A stretch of DNA of 64,000 nucleotides from Liolophura sinensis (lineage: Eukaryota; Mollusca; Polyplacophora; Chitonida; Chitonidae). Numbering within the stretch: the first letter of the stretch is position 1; each line of letters starts with the position of its first letter. The stretch is taken from contig NC_088298.1 of assembly GCF_032854445.1 (NCBI RefSeq), positions 2,974,160-3,038,159 of the forward strand. The letters run 5' to 3'. The notes under the pieces are model-generated. The model worked only from the letters and a program-made list of their open reading frames with translations, was not told the DNA's origin and ran no database searches. The position numbers were made by a program, and so were the translations under genes. Below are positions 47,113 to 58,745 of the stretch, piece after piece.

Positions 47113-47639
47113 TGAAGAAATCGATGCCGGAATAAAGAAGGAAAAAATAAAATATAAAACAATTAAATTTGAAAAGTAAATAAATAGTACAGCTTTTGGT
47201 GACAATGTTTTTCTGCGGTAATTTTTTTTTATATTATCCTACTCGCGTGCAGGTCTAGATAAATTCACTCTGAACTTATCGTAGATCTCGCTATACGTGC
47301 TACAAATATCGTACTCACTCGTGATTTTGTTCACGTGTGCGTCACGTGAGTGGTGTCATCATTTGAAAGTACAACTCAGCATGTTTCAAACTGCACCATT
47401 CTGACAAAACGATTTGATTAGCATGGTATATACACGCGGTATCAGTTTGTTATCATTTTGCAAGCCGTGTTTCAGATACGCTGCTCTCTGACACTCTGGG
47501 GTGCAGAAGTGTTTGTATCACAGGAGCTGTTAAGTGTGCTTAGTCATTAATACCACTTTAAAGCTGTCACGTCAGAACTTTGCGACCTGACTGCATTAAC
47601 CGCATAAATAAAGCGTAGGTGTCAATCACTACAGCCTAT

Positions 47640-47965
47640 GGCCGACGAGGTAGCAGGCTAAATCCCTGTTTTGGCTGAAGCCTTCAGTCAGGAAGTTTAT
47701 CAGGTATACCTGCATGGATAAGTTTGCGGTCGTAATCCAGAGACAGCGCTTTTCTCCAACCACAAACCTGATCACCGTCGTATAAGTCGAAAGAAAGAAA
47801 GAAATAAAGGAAACAAGGAAGGACGGACGGAAACAAGGACAGACGGACGGAAACAGGGACAGACGGACGGAAGTAAGGACAGAGGGACGGACGGACGGAA
47901 GAAAGGAAGCAAAGGGAAGAATGGAAGCAAGGACGGACGGAACAGCGACAAGTGAATTCCAGCAC
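47640..47965 (+). repeat. SINE remnant with a tail expanded into a GGAC/GGAA array
   Basis: 47740-47790 has ttttctccaac and accgtcgtataagtcgaaag, a SINE 3' body. It is followed by GAAA repeats and then gacggacggaaacaagg-type units to about 47945. The strand is purine-rich throughout. Ser/Pro/Phe-rich minus frames there are artefacts. Confidence 0.6.
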
Positions 47966-48302
47966 GCAACCGCATTAGTCACAGCATAATGGGCGTAACA
48001 TGCCGGCACTTTCACCATCAGAGCCAGTGACTCCTCACCTCCAACGAAACAGCATTCAAGAGCGCTTGGATTCTTTCGTGTTATCGTTTATTAAATGAGA
48101 TGACAACAGATCATTTGAGCAATTCTAGACAAGCGACAACTAGTAATTGTTATGAACATCACTGCACTTTAGTACCGAATTCTGCTGAAGCCATGATGCT
48201 AATTCACGCAAGACACATTACGGGAGGAAACCAGAAATAAACCTACTCCATTTATATGTACTTTGTATAACAACCCCTTCCCCAAGCTTAAAAGCCCTGA
48301 CT

Positions 48303-48568
48303 GGGTTTCCGTGGCCGAGGTGATTAGCGTGCCGGTTCGGCGCAACGATTCAGGAACTTCTCACCAATCCACTCGCTGTTAGTTCTGGTCAAGCTCGTGT
48401 TGACTTCCTGTCCAGTCGTACGTAGGAAGGTCTATCAGCAACCTACATATTGTCGTATGTTTTCCCCGGGCTCTGCCCGGTTTCCCCTCACAATAATGCT
48501 GGCCGCCGTCGCACAAGCGAAATATTCTTAAGTACGGTATAAAACGCCAATCAAATAAATACATAAAT
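48303..48568 (+). mobile_element. tRNA-derived SINE, type 1, full length
   Basis: Head gtttccgtggccgaggtgat, then tctcaccaatccactcgctg, the standard body (tcagcaaccta, ttttccccgggctctgcc, atgctggccgccgtcg) and tail caatcaaataaatacataaa. Confidence 0.75.
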
Positions 48569-49246
48569 ATATTACATTTCTTCTGTCGGAAGAACTAGAG
48601 CTGGATTCGAACCTGCAACCTCACTGATAATGAACAGATAGGCTGTGATTAGAAAAAGGGTTTGTACAAAAGAGCTAGCGAAAATCACACCACAACAACA
48701 TCGCACAACACGGTACAAGGACGCTTCGGTTGCCAAGATTAATTGGTCAGTGAGAGTGACCTCCCTTGCTTTAGGCTAACGTGACCAGTGCGTTACACGT
48801 CTTACTGCACTTAAGCACAGAGAGATATAAAGTGTAATTACACATTCATCAGCAAGGCGAAATGACATTCATTAATACTTTTATTACTGCATTAAAACAT
48901 AGATTTACAGAAAGCGAAATTACATATTAACCCGCAAGGCGACATAACATTCATCAATAGTTCTATCACTGCATTAAGCACACATGGATGTAAAGCGTAA
49001 TTACATATTAACCCTCAAAGCAGCCTGGCTTTCATCAGTACTGTTTTTTTTTACCCCATTAAGCATAGATTGCATGTACTGAGCGATTCTTGATATTTAT
49101 CATTATCATTATAGAGGTCTTTTTCCTTGTGTGTGAAACGACAAAGACATTTCTTAGCTTCTGGTTGGTGTAAGGGTTAGGCACCAAATGCGTCACCGAC
49201 CTAAAATGAATTAATAAAGACAAAATAAAATCACATCGTTGTTTTG

Positions 49247-50332
49247 TCAAAATCTGTGGTATGGGCTCACATCATTAACAAGTTGTCAAAATTTGTGGTA
49301 TGGACCAGATCATTAACACGTTGTTTTGTCAAAATTTGTGGTCTGGACCCAGATCATTAACACGTTGTTTTGTCAAAAAATGTCCTCTGGACCCAGATCA
49401 TTAGCACGTTGTTTTGTCAAAATCTGTGGTATGGGCTCACATCATTAACACGTTGTCAAAATTTGTGGTATGGGCCAGATCATTAACACGTTGTTTTTGT
49501 CAAAATTTGTGGTCTGGACCCAGATCATTAGCACGTTGTTTTGTCAAAATCTGTGGTATGGGCTCACATCATTAACACGTTGTCAAAATTTGTGGTATGG
49601 GCCAGATCATTAACACGTTGTTTTTGTCAAAATTTGTGGTCTGGACCCAGATCATTAGCACGTTGTTTTGTCAAAATCTGTGGTATGGGCTCACATCATT
49701 AACACGTTGTCAAAATTTGTGGTATGGGCCAGATCATTAACACGTTGTTTTTGTCAAAAATTGTGGTCTGGGCCCAGGTCATTAGCACGTTGTTTTTGTC
49801 AAAAATTGTGGTCTGGACCCAGATCATTAACACGTTGTTTTGTCAAAATTTGTGGTCTGGACCCAGATCATTAGCACGTTGTTTTTGTCAAAAATTGTGG
49901 TCTGGACCCAGATCATTAACACGTTGTTTTGTCAAAATTTGTGGTCTGGACCCAGATCATTAGCACGTTGTTTTGTCAAAATCTGTGGTATGGGCTCACA
50001 TCATTAACACGTTGTCAAAATTTGTGGTATGGGCCAGATCATTAACACGTTGTTTTGTCAAAATTTGTGGTCTGGACCCAGATCATTAGCACGTTGTTTT
50101 TGTCAAAAATTGTGGTCTGGGCCCAGATCATTAACACGTTGTTTTGTCAAAAATTGTGGTATGGACCCAGATCATTAGCACGTTGTTTTTGTCAAAATTT
50201 GTGGTATGGGCTCACATCATTAACACGTTGTCAAAATTTGTGGTATGGGCCAGATCATTAACACGTTGTTTTGTCAAAATTTGTGGTATGGACCCAGTTC
50301 ATTAACACGTTGTCAAAATTTGTGGTATGGGT
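49247..50332 (+). repeat. 44-bp satellite with 37-bp variants and higher-order units
   Basis: The 44-bp unit is close to tcattaacacgttgttttgt plus caaaatttgtggtctggacccaga. A shorter variant lacks gttttg and has tatgggcc. From 49430 a triplet of variants recurs with a period of about 125 bp at least three times. Confidence 0.95.
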
Positions 50333-50469
50333 TTTACAGAACTAATCTTCACAGCATGCAGCTACAAAAAAAAAAGAAATAGGCAAATGCTCCCAACACA
50401 TTAGAGTTGTGAGCTTAACTCATTACAGTTCGTAGAATGAATGAATGAATGATTATGGCTCAACGCCAC

Positions 50470-51325
50470 ATCTCTACTGGTGAGGTTCTAAAAGCTCCAA
50501 GGCTGAGCCTCAGACATTGGTGATGGACAGGATCCAACATTTTAATATACGACCTCCTAGTGGAACGGTAAATGATGGATCCATAGTATAATTTTAGACC
50601 TCACCAGAGAACGATACAAATTAAGTAAAACTGATCGATTAGCATCCTAATCATTCCTAGGCACGACCATAATTATATCGAGAGCCTTTGTACATTTAGC
50701 TTTAAGCATTTCAATATGAGGTATGAAAGACAATTTCTTATCAAATATAACTCCTAAAAATTTATTTTCTCCGAAATCTTCACTGGTTTACCATAAAATT
50801 TAAGTTCGGGCTTTAGATGAAGTTTCCGTTTATTACAAAAATGCATACCGACTGTTTCAGATTTCTCGATCATATTTTTTGCACGGTAGCATATAAGGAA
50901 ATCATCTACATGTGAAGAACCCTATAAGTTAGAAGTTAATGTTTCAGCCAGGCTATTAATTTTTATGCTAAATAGTGTTGGCGAAAGAATATTGCCCTGG
51001 GGCACACCCATCTCCTGCTCATGAGGGTCGGAAAGAGTGGACCCCACTCTTATCTTAAACTGACGATCAGATAAAAATCCGGATATAAATACAGGAAAGC
51101 GACCCTTTAACCCAATATCAGAAAGATTTTTTAAAACACCATCTTTCCATGTGGTGTCGTAGGCATTTTCAAGGTCAAAAAATATCGACATCACATGTTC
51201 ATTATTAATAACACCCTTTCGAATGATGCTTTCAATCGAGCAAGGTGATCTAAAGTAGATCGACCTTGACGAAAACCGCTTTGGATATTAGATAAAAGCT
51301 TGTTGGATTCAAGAAACCAAATAAG
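50470..51325 (-). pseudogene. non-LTR retrotransposon reverse transcriptase fragment
   Basis: Minus-strand pieces in order: QSGFRQGRSTLDHLARL, FFDLENAYDTTW (motif A), GVPQGNILSPTLF (motif B), HVDDFLICYR (motif C, usually F/Y-A-D-D), then FLGVIFDKKLSFIPHI and LGAFRTSP. At least two frameshifts and an internal deletion after motif C break it. Motifs fit the Jockey superfamily. It ends abruptly at the left border of the segmental duplication. Confidence 0.8.
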
Positions 51326-51928
51326 CATCCACAGGATGCTCCGCGCATTAGATACGAGTATTTAAATGTATCAGCTTTCGTCAAGTTTTCCCAAATTTTG
51401 AACATTCCATAAAGTATGGTGGACACACTGGCACTTTGTTGTGTATATGTTTGTTTTCTCCTACACAAATAAAATGAATTTTTATCACCGATAATCTTTT
51501 TGTCTCAAGCATTCCACTGGACACTATATCAACTAATAATATACAGTCTCACAGGGAAAAAACGATTCTAACAGATGTCGCCTTACGCCATGTCAGGGCT
51601 AATTGGTGCATTTTAACAAACTCACGTTCATGTAATATTGGACATTATCACCAGAAGATGATTTCAATTTAAGGAATTACTGAAGAAAATCAACCACAGT
51701 AAGGATTACCAGAAAATAGTCATCAATTATGGATAATTTTAATTACTGTATATACCAGTTTATGTCAAAATGCACTGATTAGCCCGAAAGTGCCGTAAAG
51801 CGATGACGTCACAGACCAAGGTGAGCTCACTATGATGTCATAACGCAGAAAATCCCGTACTGAATACATTCCAGCTGAGAAAGCAACAGTTCTGATATAG
51901 GGTTATTCAGCAGATTTAGCGTACTCAC

Positions 51929-51991
51929 CCCAACATTATGCGAATTCTTCAACGGCCCAACCAATGTTGAAGTTGATCTTGTAAATTTAGA
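51929..51991 (-). CDS. candidate cassette exon a (copy A), unknown protein
   Basis: 63 nt, phase 0-0, 21 residues: SKFTRSTSTLVGPLKN and SHNVG. The acceptor is TTTTTTCAG and the donor GTGAGT, both strong. The counterpart in copy B differs by one base (N to K). I do not recognise the protein. It is called an exon from splice edges, open frame and its sister exons. Transcript evidence is lacking. Confidence 0.5.
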
Positions 51992-52183
51992 CTGAAAAAA
52001 GGAATGAAATCAAATTGAATATTTTGAATAAATAAGGTGAATACATATTAGTGAAACACAAACCATGGTAGCGTTAAACATAAATATTCTTAATGAAATA
52101 TAATACTTAACATGTATGACACGAAGGCATTCCGTTGTTTTGCTCTCCAATGGCTGAATACAAACAAGAGTATTTACTTTTAA

Positions 52184-52412
52184 GGGGCCTCTGTGGCTCA
52201 CTTGGTTAAGATCTCACCAATGTGGAAGCCAGCTCATGCTGGCTTCCTTTCCGCCCGTACATGGGAAGGTCTTTCAGCAACCTGCGCATGGTCGTGGGTT
52301 TCCCCCTGGCTTTGCACAGTTTTCTCCAATCATAATGCTGGCCCCCGTCATATAAGTTAAATATTCTTCAGTATGGCGTAGAACACCAATCAAATACATA
52401 AATAAATAAATT
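52184..52412 (+). mobile_element. SINE type 1 in copy A, B box deleted
   Basis: The A-box-like TGGCTCACTTGG is present, but relative to copy B about 14 bases including gagttcaagtcc are missing after caatgtgg. The body and AAAT tail are intact. It was present before the duplication. Confidence 0.85.
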
Positions 52413-52869
52413 TACTTCTAAAGAGTACATTTATCGTATTTCTCAGCCGTCGAGCAGTGTAGGTGGTACCGAGTCAGTTGTTGCTGTTGTAGTTCTCGGT
52501 TCCCCTATTTAGAATAGAAAGCCATATTTCTCCCGTAAGTTTAAATTATGTATTGCGCTGGTGTTTAGTGCCGTGCTTGTGAAATTGTCACTTAAATAAG
52601 GGCGGTGCGGTGTATGGTAAACCACCGCCCATCGCCAGGTACCTGATAAACCTCCTCACTTAAAGCCTAAACTAAAACAGCTATAACTGGATTCGAGCCG
52701 ACAGCCTCTTTGGCCAAGGGCATGATGGTTGCCCCGAGATACCGCTATAACCATCTGAGCCAGAATAGCCCAAGCCCACGCTCTAACAATAGGTCATCCA
52801 AACAGTCCCATAAATTATGTGGCGTGCAGTTTTTTGCCTTGTAATGGATATGTAGTAATATTAACTCAC

Positions 52870-52932
52870 GTTGTCGTTATCAACCTTTTTTGTGGCTTTT
52901 AGCAATAAAGATCTGTCCACTTTAGCTTTACC
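52870..52932 (-). CDS. candidate cassette exon b (copy A), unknown protein
   Basis: 63 nt, phase 0-0, 21 residues: GKAKVDRSLLLKATKK and VDNDN. The acceptor is TTTGTAG and the donor GTGAGT. Two bases differ from copy B, both changing the residue (L to V, K to T). Basic first, acidic at the end. Confidence 0.5.
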
Positions 52933-53125
52933 CTACAAACAGACAAACAACAAACAGCTCGAACTCGTTGAGTTGACGGCGGAGAAAGGACATTCAACAA
53001 AAGATATTCGATAAAGTTCAGTAAAGGTCAGTCAATAAAGATCATTCAATACATTTCCTGCAGAAGCAGAGGATATTTATAAATAATTATTTATTTATAA
53101 AATATTTCTTTAAATCGGTATATTC

Positions 53126-53633
53126 ATAACTATATATTTATTTACGAATATTTAATATTACATCTCCTGTTTATGGTTTAACGCCTTACTTAAGAAGGTT
53201 TTCACCGACTCTGCTGGTCAGTTGTATGGATGGAGAAAAAGTGTGCTTTAGAGGTAAAATTCTTGAGTATGCTTCTAATCAATCAATAAATACATAAACA
53301 AATAACACCATTTATTACCATACCATTATTATTTAGAAAGTAAAGGTATAACTCACTTTATCCACTCCCATCTTCTCTTGGTGCTCGTCCGACCTGACTT
53401 GTACATAAAGATCCTGAACAAAAACAACCCACACAAAATTGTCTCGTCACGTAACCTTGTGCATTTATAATGACATTGCACTTTCTCCAAATTTTCCCTT
53501 AACTCCTTTCCAGCGATGGTATACGATTATGGTATATAAGAATAAAGCAAACTACAGGGCCATATCTAAGCTTTACTTACAAACTGACAGACTGGTGGCC
53601 GTTTCCACTAGACCATTTCTGACTTTAGTTTTG
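53126..53633. other. segment present in copy A, absent in copy B
   Basis: Copy B passes directly from ...taaatcggtatatt to ...ggtaaaagaagttgaa. The segment includes exon c and a worn SINE-like tail at 53260-53300. A short T-rich homology at the joint suggests deletion in B, though insertion in A is not excluded. Confidence 0.85.
53357..53413 (-). CDS. candidate cassette exon c (copy A only), unknown protein
   Basis: 57 nt, phase 0-0, 19 residues: DLYVQVRSDEHQEKMGVDK. The acceptor is TTGTTCAG and the donor GTGAGT. It lies within the stretch absent from copy B, so this exon exists once in the window. Confidence 0.5.
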
Positions 53634-54211
53634 GGTAAAAGAAGTTGAAATTATGCCACTTTTGTCTTTAGATAACATTGGTAGTGTGACTGAGTGAGTG
53701 AGTACTTCGTGTTTAATATCGTACTTAGGAAGTTAAGGTGATAAGGTGATCGAAATTTTCATTTCAAAAGGCCAATCATAAGCCCGACAACTCTATTGAA
53801 CACTTTGATAGAAATGGCTTTGTTGATCCGACCTTTTAGTTTGGCATAATTCGCCAGTAAAGCTATTTCAGAAAAAAGGAATTAGACATATTTAACAAGC
53901 TGAGTTTTACTGCACTTTATGATATAGGTCAATGACCTTCAAATATTTAAAGACATCATCCCCAGCACTAACTGTTAAATAAATCGAATAGTCCATTAGC
54001 ACAATGTTATGTCATTGTATATTTACTGTTAACTTTTAAATACATGGATTATGAAAGAATAATTCGAGTCCAAAGTCATAATACGCTTCCACTGGTAAAA
54101 CTTTATAGCACTGCGTTTACACAACAATTATATGGGACCTTATAGTTCATAATGAAACGCGGACACAGAACACCCTGTTGTTATAATATCCACACCGTAC
54201 AGGTAACTCAC

Positions 54212-54271
54212 ATCATCATCATCTTCCAACGTCATTCCCTCTAGGGTGGACCTGGGGTTTTTAACGATTTC
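54212..54271 (-). CDS. candidate cassette exon d (copy A), unknown protein
   Basis: 60 nt, phase 0-0, 20 residues: EIVKNPRSTLEGMTLEDDDD. The acceptor is TTTCCAG and the donor GTGAGT. Three bases differ from copy B, all changing the residue (K to E, M to V, T to R). Exons a and d both have an RST..L.G stretch, which may hint at a shared origin. Confidence 0.5.
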
Positions 54272-54739
54272 CTGGAAACAACAACAAAAAACATTTAGTC
54301 TCATTACATGATGTTTTTATAAAATATATAACTTTATAAATAAATTGTAAAAAAACTCTCCTTGAAACATTAAAATTAATGAATTTCCAGTAAATAGTAC
54401 TGCTTAAAAGGCTTATTGTACATAACCTTCATTTTTATTGGGACGTGTTGAAGTGTATAGGTAGCGTATAATGCGCAGCAATATACTGAGGGCTAATATT
54501 TACCCTAAAATACTCGTACCTTAATTCAGAATAGTTCTGTGATCAGTTCTCTAAACAAAATGCTATAGGCTGTGTTTCACTGTCAACTCCAGCCTTCCTT
54601 CTCTAGCGCTTCCATAGAATCTGGGGCTAGTTTGTGTTTAACACTCAAAATTTAGGCTAAATGTAGGAAGAGCATGAACCACGTGTGTTAAACCCTGCCA
54701 ACCAGCTTAACCTAAAGGGTCATTTTCATTTTAGGCAGT

Positions 54740-54850
54740 GGGAAAGTCTGGCGGCAATCTGCGGATGGTCGTAGGTTTCTTCCCGGCGCTTCCAGGTTTC
54801 CTCCCACAATAATGCTGGCCGCCTTAGGTGCGGCGTCAAACACCAGTCAA
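54740..54850 (+). mobile_element. SINE type 1 body fragment (copy A)
   Basis: Contains ggcaatctgcggatggtcgt, ggtttcttcccggcgc, ttcctcccacaataatgctg and gcgtcaaacaccagtcaa. The matching piece in copy B (61685-61790) has an extra internal deletion of caatctgcggatgg. Confidence 0.65.
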
Positions 54851-54954
54851 GTCATTTTAGTGACAGAGTGATGTTAGGTGAAGTCATTTACCAAATTGTA
54901 CACGTTTTAATGAAAGCAGCTCGTGATCATTAGAACGCTACTTTTACATTAACC

Positions 54955-56240
54955 TAAACCGTTAACTTTTCCTTATATTTATTATAAAAAGACAATAATA
55001 AACTAGAACTGCAAAGCGGTTTCTGCCCGAATTCACGTAGCTTCTTCTTGAAAGGCAATTTAAATAAAGGCAATTTTATTTTCTCCTCCTGGTTTTTAAT
55101 GTGTTGGAATTCAGGAGAATAATTCTCATATGATGATTTCTGAGATATTGTTTCAGCTAGTTTATTGGCTATATGAGATGAAGATGTTAATAGAGTATCA
55201 CCATCTGTTAAAAGCTGAACTTTGGCTTTATTGTTTTTGCCCTTAATTTCCTGAACCATACTCCAGACATTACGCATGTGTGTTTTTGACATAATACCTG
55301 AAACAAAATTTCGCCAACAAGATCGTCTCTCGGACCTGAGTAATCGACGAGCCTTAGCTCTAAATATACGAACCTGGTTTAAATTATCATTATCTTGACA
55401 ATGATTAAATTTGCGCTCGGCCTTTTCACGGTCCTTAATGGCCTTACGACAATCATTATTACACCAGTGTTTACTTTTGGATTTTGGATTTGTCGAGGTC
55501 TTAGTAATGCTTCTATGAGCTGCTGTTAATAAAAGTTCATCAAATTTTCACAAAGGATCATCAGCACCACTGAGATTCTCTTGAGTGATGCCAGCCTCAC
55601 AAAACATCTCAAATGCCACCAAATCAGCCTGATCGAACTTTCACCTGGCTATACGTTCTAAAGAATTAGAAGTGAGATGCTCCAGGACAACAGGAATATG
55701 GTCACTACCACACAGATCGCAATACGCCCTCCAAGAAAAATCTGGGAGAAGTGATGGATCCGTGATAGTGAGATCGACAGCAGAATAAGCGCCATTACCT
55801 GGATGTAAATAGGTATTAAAACCATCATTGAAATAACACAGTTCATCTTTCGATAAAAAAATCTACCAATGTTTTCCCTTTAATATTTATATTATTACTG
55901 CCGCATAAGGGGTTATGGGCATTAAAATCCCCCATAATTATAAAAGGGGATGTTCTTTCAAGTTATGTAATTCAGAGACTGACAAAGAAGAATGAGGAAG
56001 AATATATACCGAAGATAATGTAACTGTTTCCGACAAAGAAACACGAACGGCCACAGCCTGAAGCTCAGCAACAAGGTCAACAGGGCTGTGAATTATATCA
56101 TTATTTACGAAAATAGAGGAGTCGACACAAGCTCGCTCTTCCTCACCAGAATAAGTGCTATAAAGTGTATAATTTCTAAGAGATAATTTATCTTTGTCAG
56201 ATGTCTTCAGATGAGTTTCCTGAAGGGAATGGGCCAACTG
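54955..56240 (-). pseudogene. Jockey-like LINE ORF2, endonuclease and linker (copy A)
   Basis: Minus-strand order: LQETHLK near 56220 (catalytic E region), a body ending SVYILPHSSLSVSEL, MGDFNAHNPLCGS (endonuclease GDFN.HN motif, about 55910), AVDLTITDPSLLPDFSW and DLCGSDHIPVV (SDH motif, about 55700). The linker follows with RSCWRNFVSGIMSKTHMRNV (about 55280) and the region before the RT. Frameshifts separate the pieces and the RT is missing here. Confidence 0.8.
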
Positions 56241-56322
56241 GACTTGAAGATTGAACTAGCTGTGTTATTTCAACAAAATTTACCTGGACAATTCCACTGT
56301 ATAATTTTATCGAAGGAAGACA

Positions 56323-57045
56323 TTATGGAGGTAGGCGTTTAGGAGATTTATGTTTGGACCGAGGTCCACCCTTCCTTGGAGATCGGATGAAAGATCTCCC
56401 TGGTGCGGACAATGTATTCATCACCTCCACATCTGATCTTGAAGGACCAACGTCCTCCAATGATCCAAACTCATTCAAAGTTTGGATAGGGTCCCTAGTG
56501 GCCTTAGAAGAACGTTCCACATTTGAAAACAAATCAATTTATTTATACATTGGCCCTTGCCGTGACCAAATTTTTGGCACGTGAAACACCTTGTCGGGCT
56601 GGGAATGTACAGGTCAACACGAACCCTGTACGGGCCAATGTAAATGGATGACGGAAGTGATGTGCTGTTGAATGTTAAAAATGAAGTGTTGAGTTTAATG
56701 GTGTTACCAGATTTTTTCGTAACGAAACGTTTTACATTGGTAACATCCTCAGACTTTAATTCAGCACAAATTTGTTCTTCAGACAGGTCAATCAGATCCC
56801 GATCCCTGTCACGTATGATGCCCTTGCAGCTATTTAGGGACTTATGCGGCGAGGCAAAAACAGCTACATCCAAAATGGAATTCAATGATAATACATTGAA
56901 TGCTTGCCTTTTCCGAAGACATACAATAAGGATATCGCCAGATCTTAATTTTTTAACATTTTTAACTTGACCAGCTGAACCTTCTAATGTTTTTCTAAAG
57001 AACGAATTGATCTAGTTTGGACGCTGGATGGTGGTCATTTTGTTT
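56323..57045 (-). pseudogene. Jockey-like LINE ORF1, nucleic-acid-binding protein (copy A)
   Basis: Reads VKNVKKLRSGDILI, FNVLSLNSILDVAVFASPH, KGIIRDRD, VTNVKRFVTKKSGN, LPSSIYIGPYRVRVDLYIP and then CFTCQKFGHGKGQC, a CCHC zinc knuckle (C-x2-C-x4-H-x4-C). Just after, a frameshift hides what would be the second Cys pair (FKCGT in the next frame). The same frameshift is in copy B. Confidence 0.8.
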
Positions 57046-57053
57046 GATAATAG

Positions 57054-58285
57054 AATGAAAGCCGGCCAACTGTCCGGTCCATTGTATCTTTCAAGAAAAT
57101 CTTCATTTTTACGCTATTTTTGCGGTGTTCATTGGAGCATTGGAGAGGTTTTTTTAGCAAGATATAATACAGAGTTTTAAAGGTTCATAGCGCCGTGTCC
57201 CTCACCCACCACGGAGTGCCGACCCGGGCGAAACACTCTCTGCGAGTAACCAGCACAAAGTGAGACGGGGATTCCACGCGGATAAGGTGGATTTTTTTGC
57301 TAATGTTCGAGCAGATTCAATGCATAAAATAGACACAATCCACTCGATTGACCCTAAAGCCACCGCCCAGATATCAAGAGAATTTTATTAAAAATATTCT
57401 GACATATAAACAAGTACTTATAAATGACGTTTATAAATAACAGAATAGACCCTCGGACATCTGGACCGACGTGACCAGCCGACTGATCGAAGCAGGCCCT
57501 CCGAAAACCCGTCTGAAGAGAAGTAAAGGCCAAACTGACGTGTTGAACGTGAGGATCTCGCAAGACTACACCCCCTCAGTCACCAGGATCCCGTCCTCCC
57601 CTATTACGGGTTGCGACCCACGGCCAACAGGTCGCTCCTCAGTTGCCTCTCACACAACCGAGAAGATGTGAGCCTATTACATTCACCTGGCTCACACAGG
57701 AGTCCTCTAGGTTAGTCGTCTTTTACCATAAGCTTTCCTAGAGGGCTGAGGTTTTATTCTTATCACCCCGGAAACCCCACAGGGGACAGTTCGCAGAATA
57801 CCTGGATTACATAATATAGAAATGCTTGGTTCATCTCGAGGGTGACCCCTCCAAGCAAAGCAAATTTATTTTAATATTTACCGTTATTTCTTGGTGATAC
57901 ACATAACAAGTTTAAACTAAGTCCTGTTTTCACCAGGAACAACAATTTCATACACATTCTAAATGTGTTACCTTTCGGCTATGAATACGTAGGTGTTAGT
58001 ATCCACACCTATATGTCGCATAAATAGGTTAGTTGAAGTTGTTATTTTTTTCTTTAGTGCTTTGTATTGATTAACTCAATTTCTAAATGCTATTTAATCA
58101 AGACCTAGCAAATTGGACTGTGGCAATTTGTTTTTCTTAGTTTTGGCAAAAACAAGCAACAACACTGTACATTACATTAGATGCTTCGTTCTGCGCCTCT
58201 GTAAAGACAGCCAAATTCTGCTTAATCCTACTTATAGACCAGAGGGCCACAGGAATATTGATAAGGAGCTTTTCTCTGCAAATGT
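57054..58285. other. stretch between the two duplication copies
   Basis: 57180-57790 is GC-richer and looks like transposon-derived DNA (gttgcgacccacgg, taccataagc, tcaccccgg, ccccacagggg), possibly the 5' leader of the LINE, since it lies just upstream of ORF1. From 57800 it is AT-rich with nothing assignable. Confidence 0.4.
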
Positions 58286-58287
58286 AC

Positions 58288-58450
58288 ATTTTATTTATTT
58301 ATTTATTTAATTGGTGTTTTACGCCTTACTCCAGAATATTTCATTTATACGAAACCGGTCAGAGCTCGGTGATAAAATTCACAACCATTGGCAGGTTGCG
58401 GAGGGTCCTTTTCACAAACGACCGGAGAGGAAGCCAGTATGAGCTTGCAC
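58288..58450 (-). mobile_element. SINE type 1 fragment
   Basis: In reverse: ATTTATTT tail, attggtgttttacgcc, actccagaatatttca, caaccattggcaggttgc and ggagaggaagccagtatgag. The head is missing. Confidence 0.6.
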
Positions 58451-58712
58451 TTGTACGTCGTTTGTCTTGTACAGTGCCATACGGTGACATCCGTTACGGT
58501 GGAAAAACATTCCCACCTCATTTAAGGCAGGTCACTCCCCTACCATTGCGCTCTTGGATTCGATTTTTATAACAAACAAAATCGGTCATTTTTGGACCTC
58601 ACTATGCTGTAGAAGTACACAGTAAATGCCTTGTGACAGTCATTTCCTTTCTTGCTGTTGCTCGAGAACTAGGTCTCAGTAATGATTTTGTTTATTTGAC
58701 GTTATCCAACAA

Positions 58713-58745
58713 CAGCCCAGGGGAAACCCACGACCATCCACAGGA
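58713..58745 (-). mobile_element. SINE scrap at the left junction of copy B
   Basis: caggggaaacccacgacc followed by atccacagg is the conserved SINE body. Copy B begins inside it, at catccacagg. Confidence 0.5.

Larger units (their letters stand above)
51326..57053. repeat. segmental duplication, copy A
   Basis: It matches 58735-64000 in direct orientation, starting at catccacaggatgctccgcg in both. The offset is 7409 at the start and about 6947 at the end, because copy B lacks 53126-53633. Single-base differences are sparse. It contains four short exon candidates, a SINE and the 5' part of a LINE. Confidence 0.95.

Noticed and set aside
47629-48018. Ser/Pro/Phe-rich minus frames of 67-129 codons
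   Set aside because: Translation of the purine-rich GGAC/GGAA simple array in three frames.
49247-50332. CRISPR array
   Set aside because: Direct tandem units with no unique spacers, in animal DNA. The same applies to the arrays at 5005, 14990 and 43325.
57181-57790. A separate gene in the GC-richer stretch between duplication copies
   Set aside because: No convincing frame or splice edges. Motifs and its position upstream of LINE ORF1 fit transposon leader DNA better.
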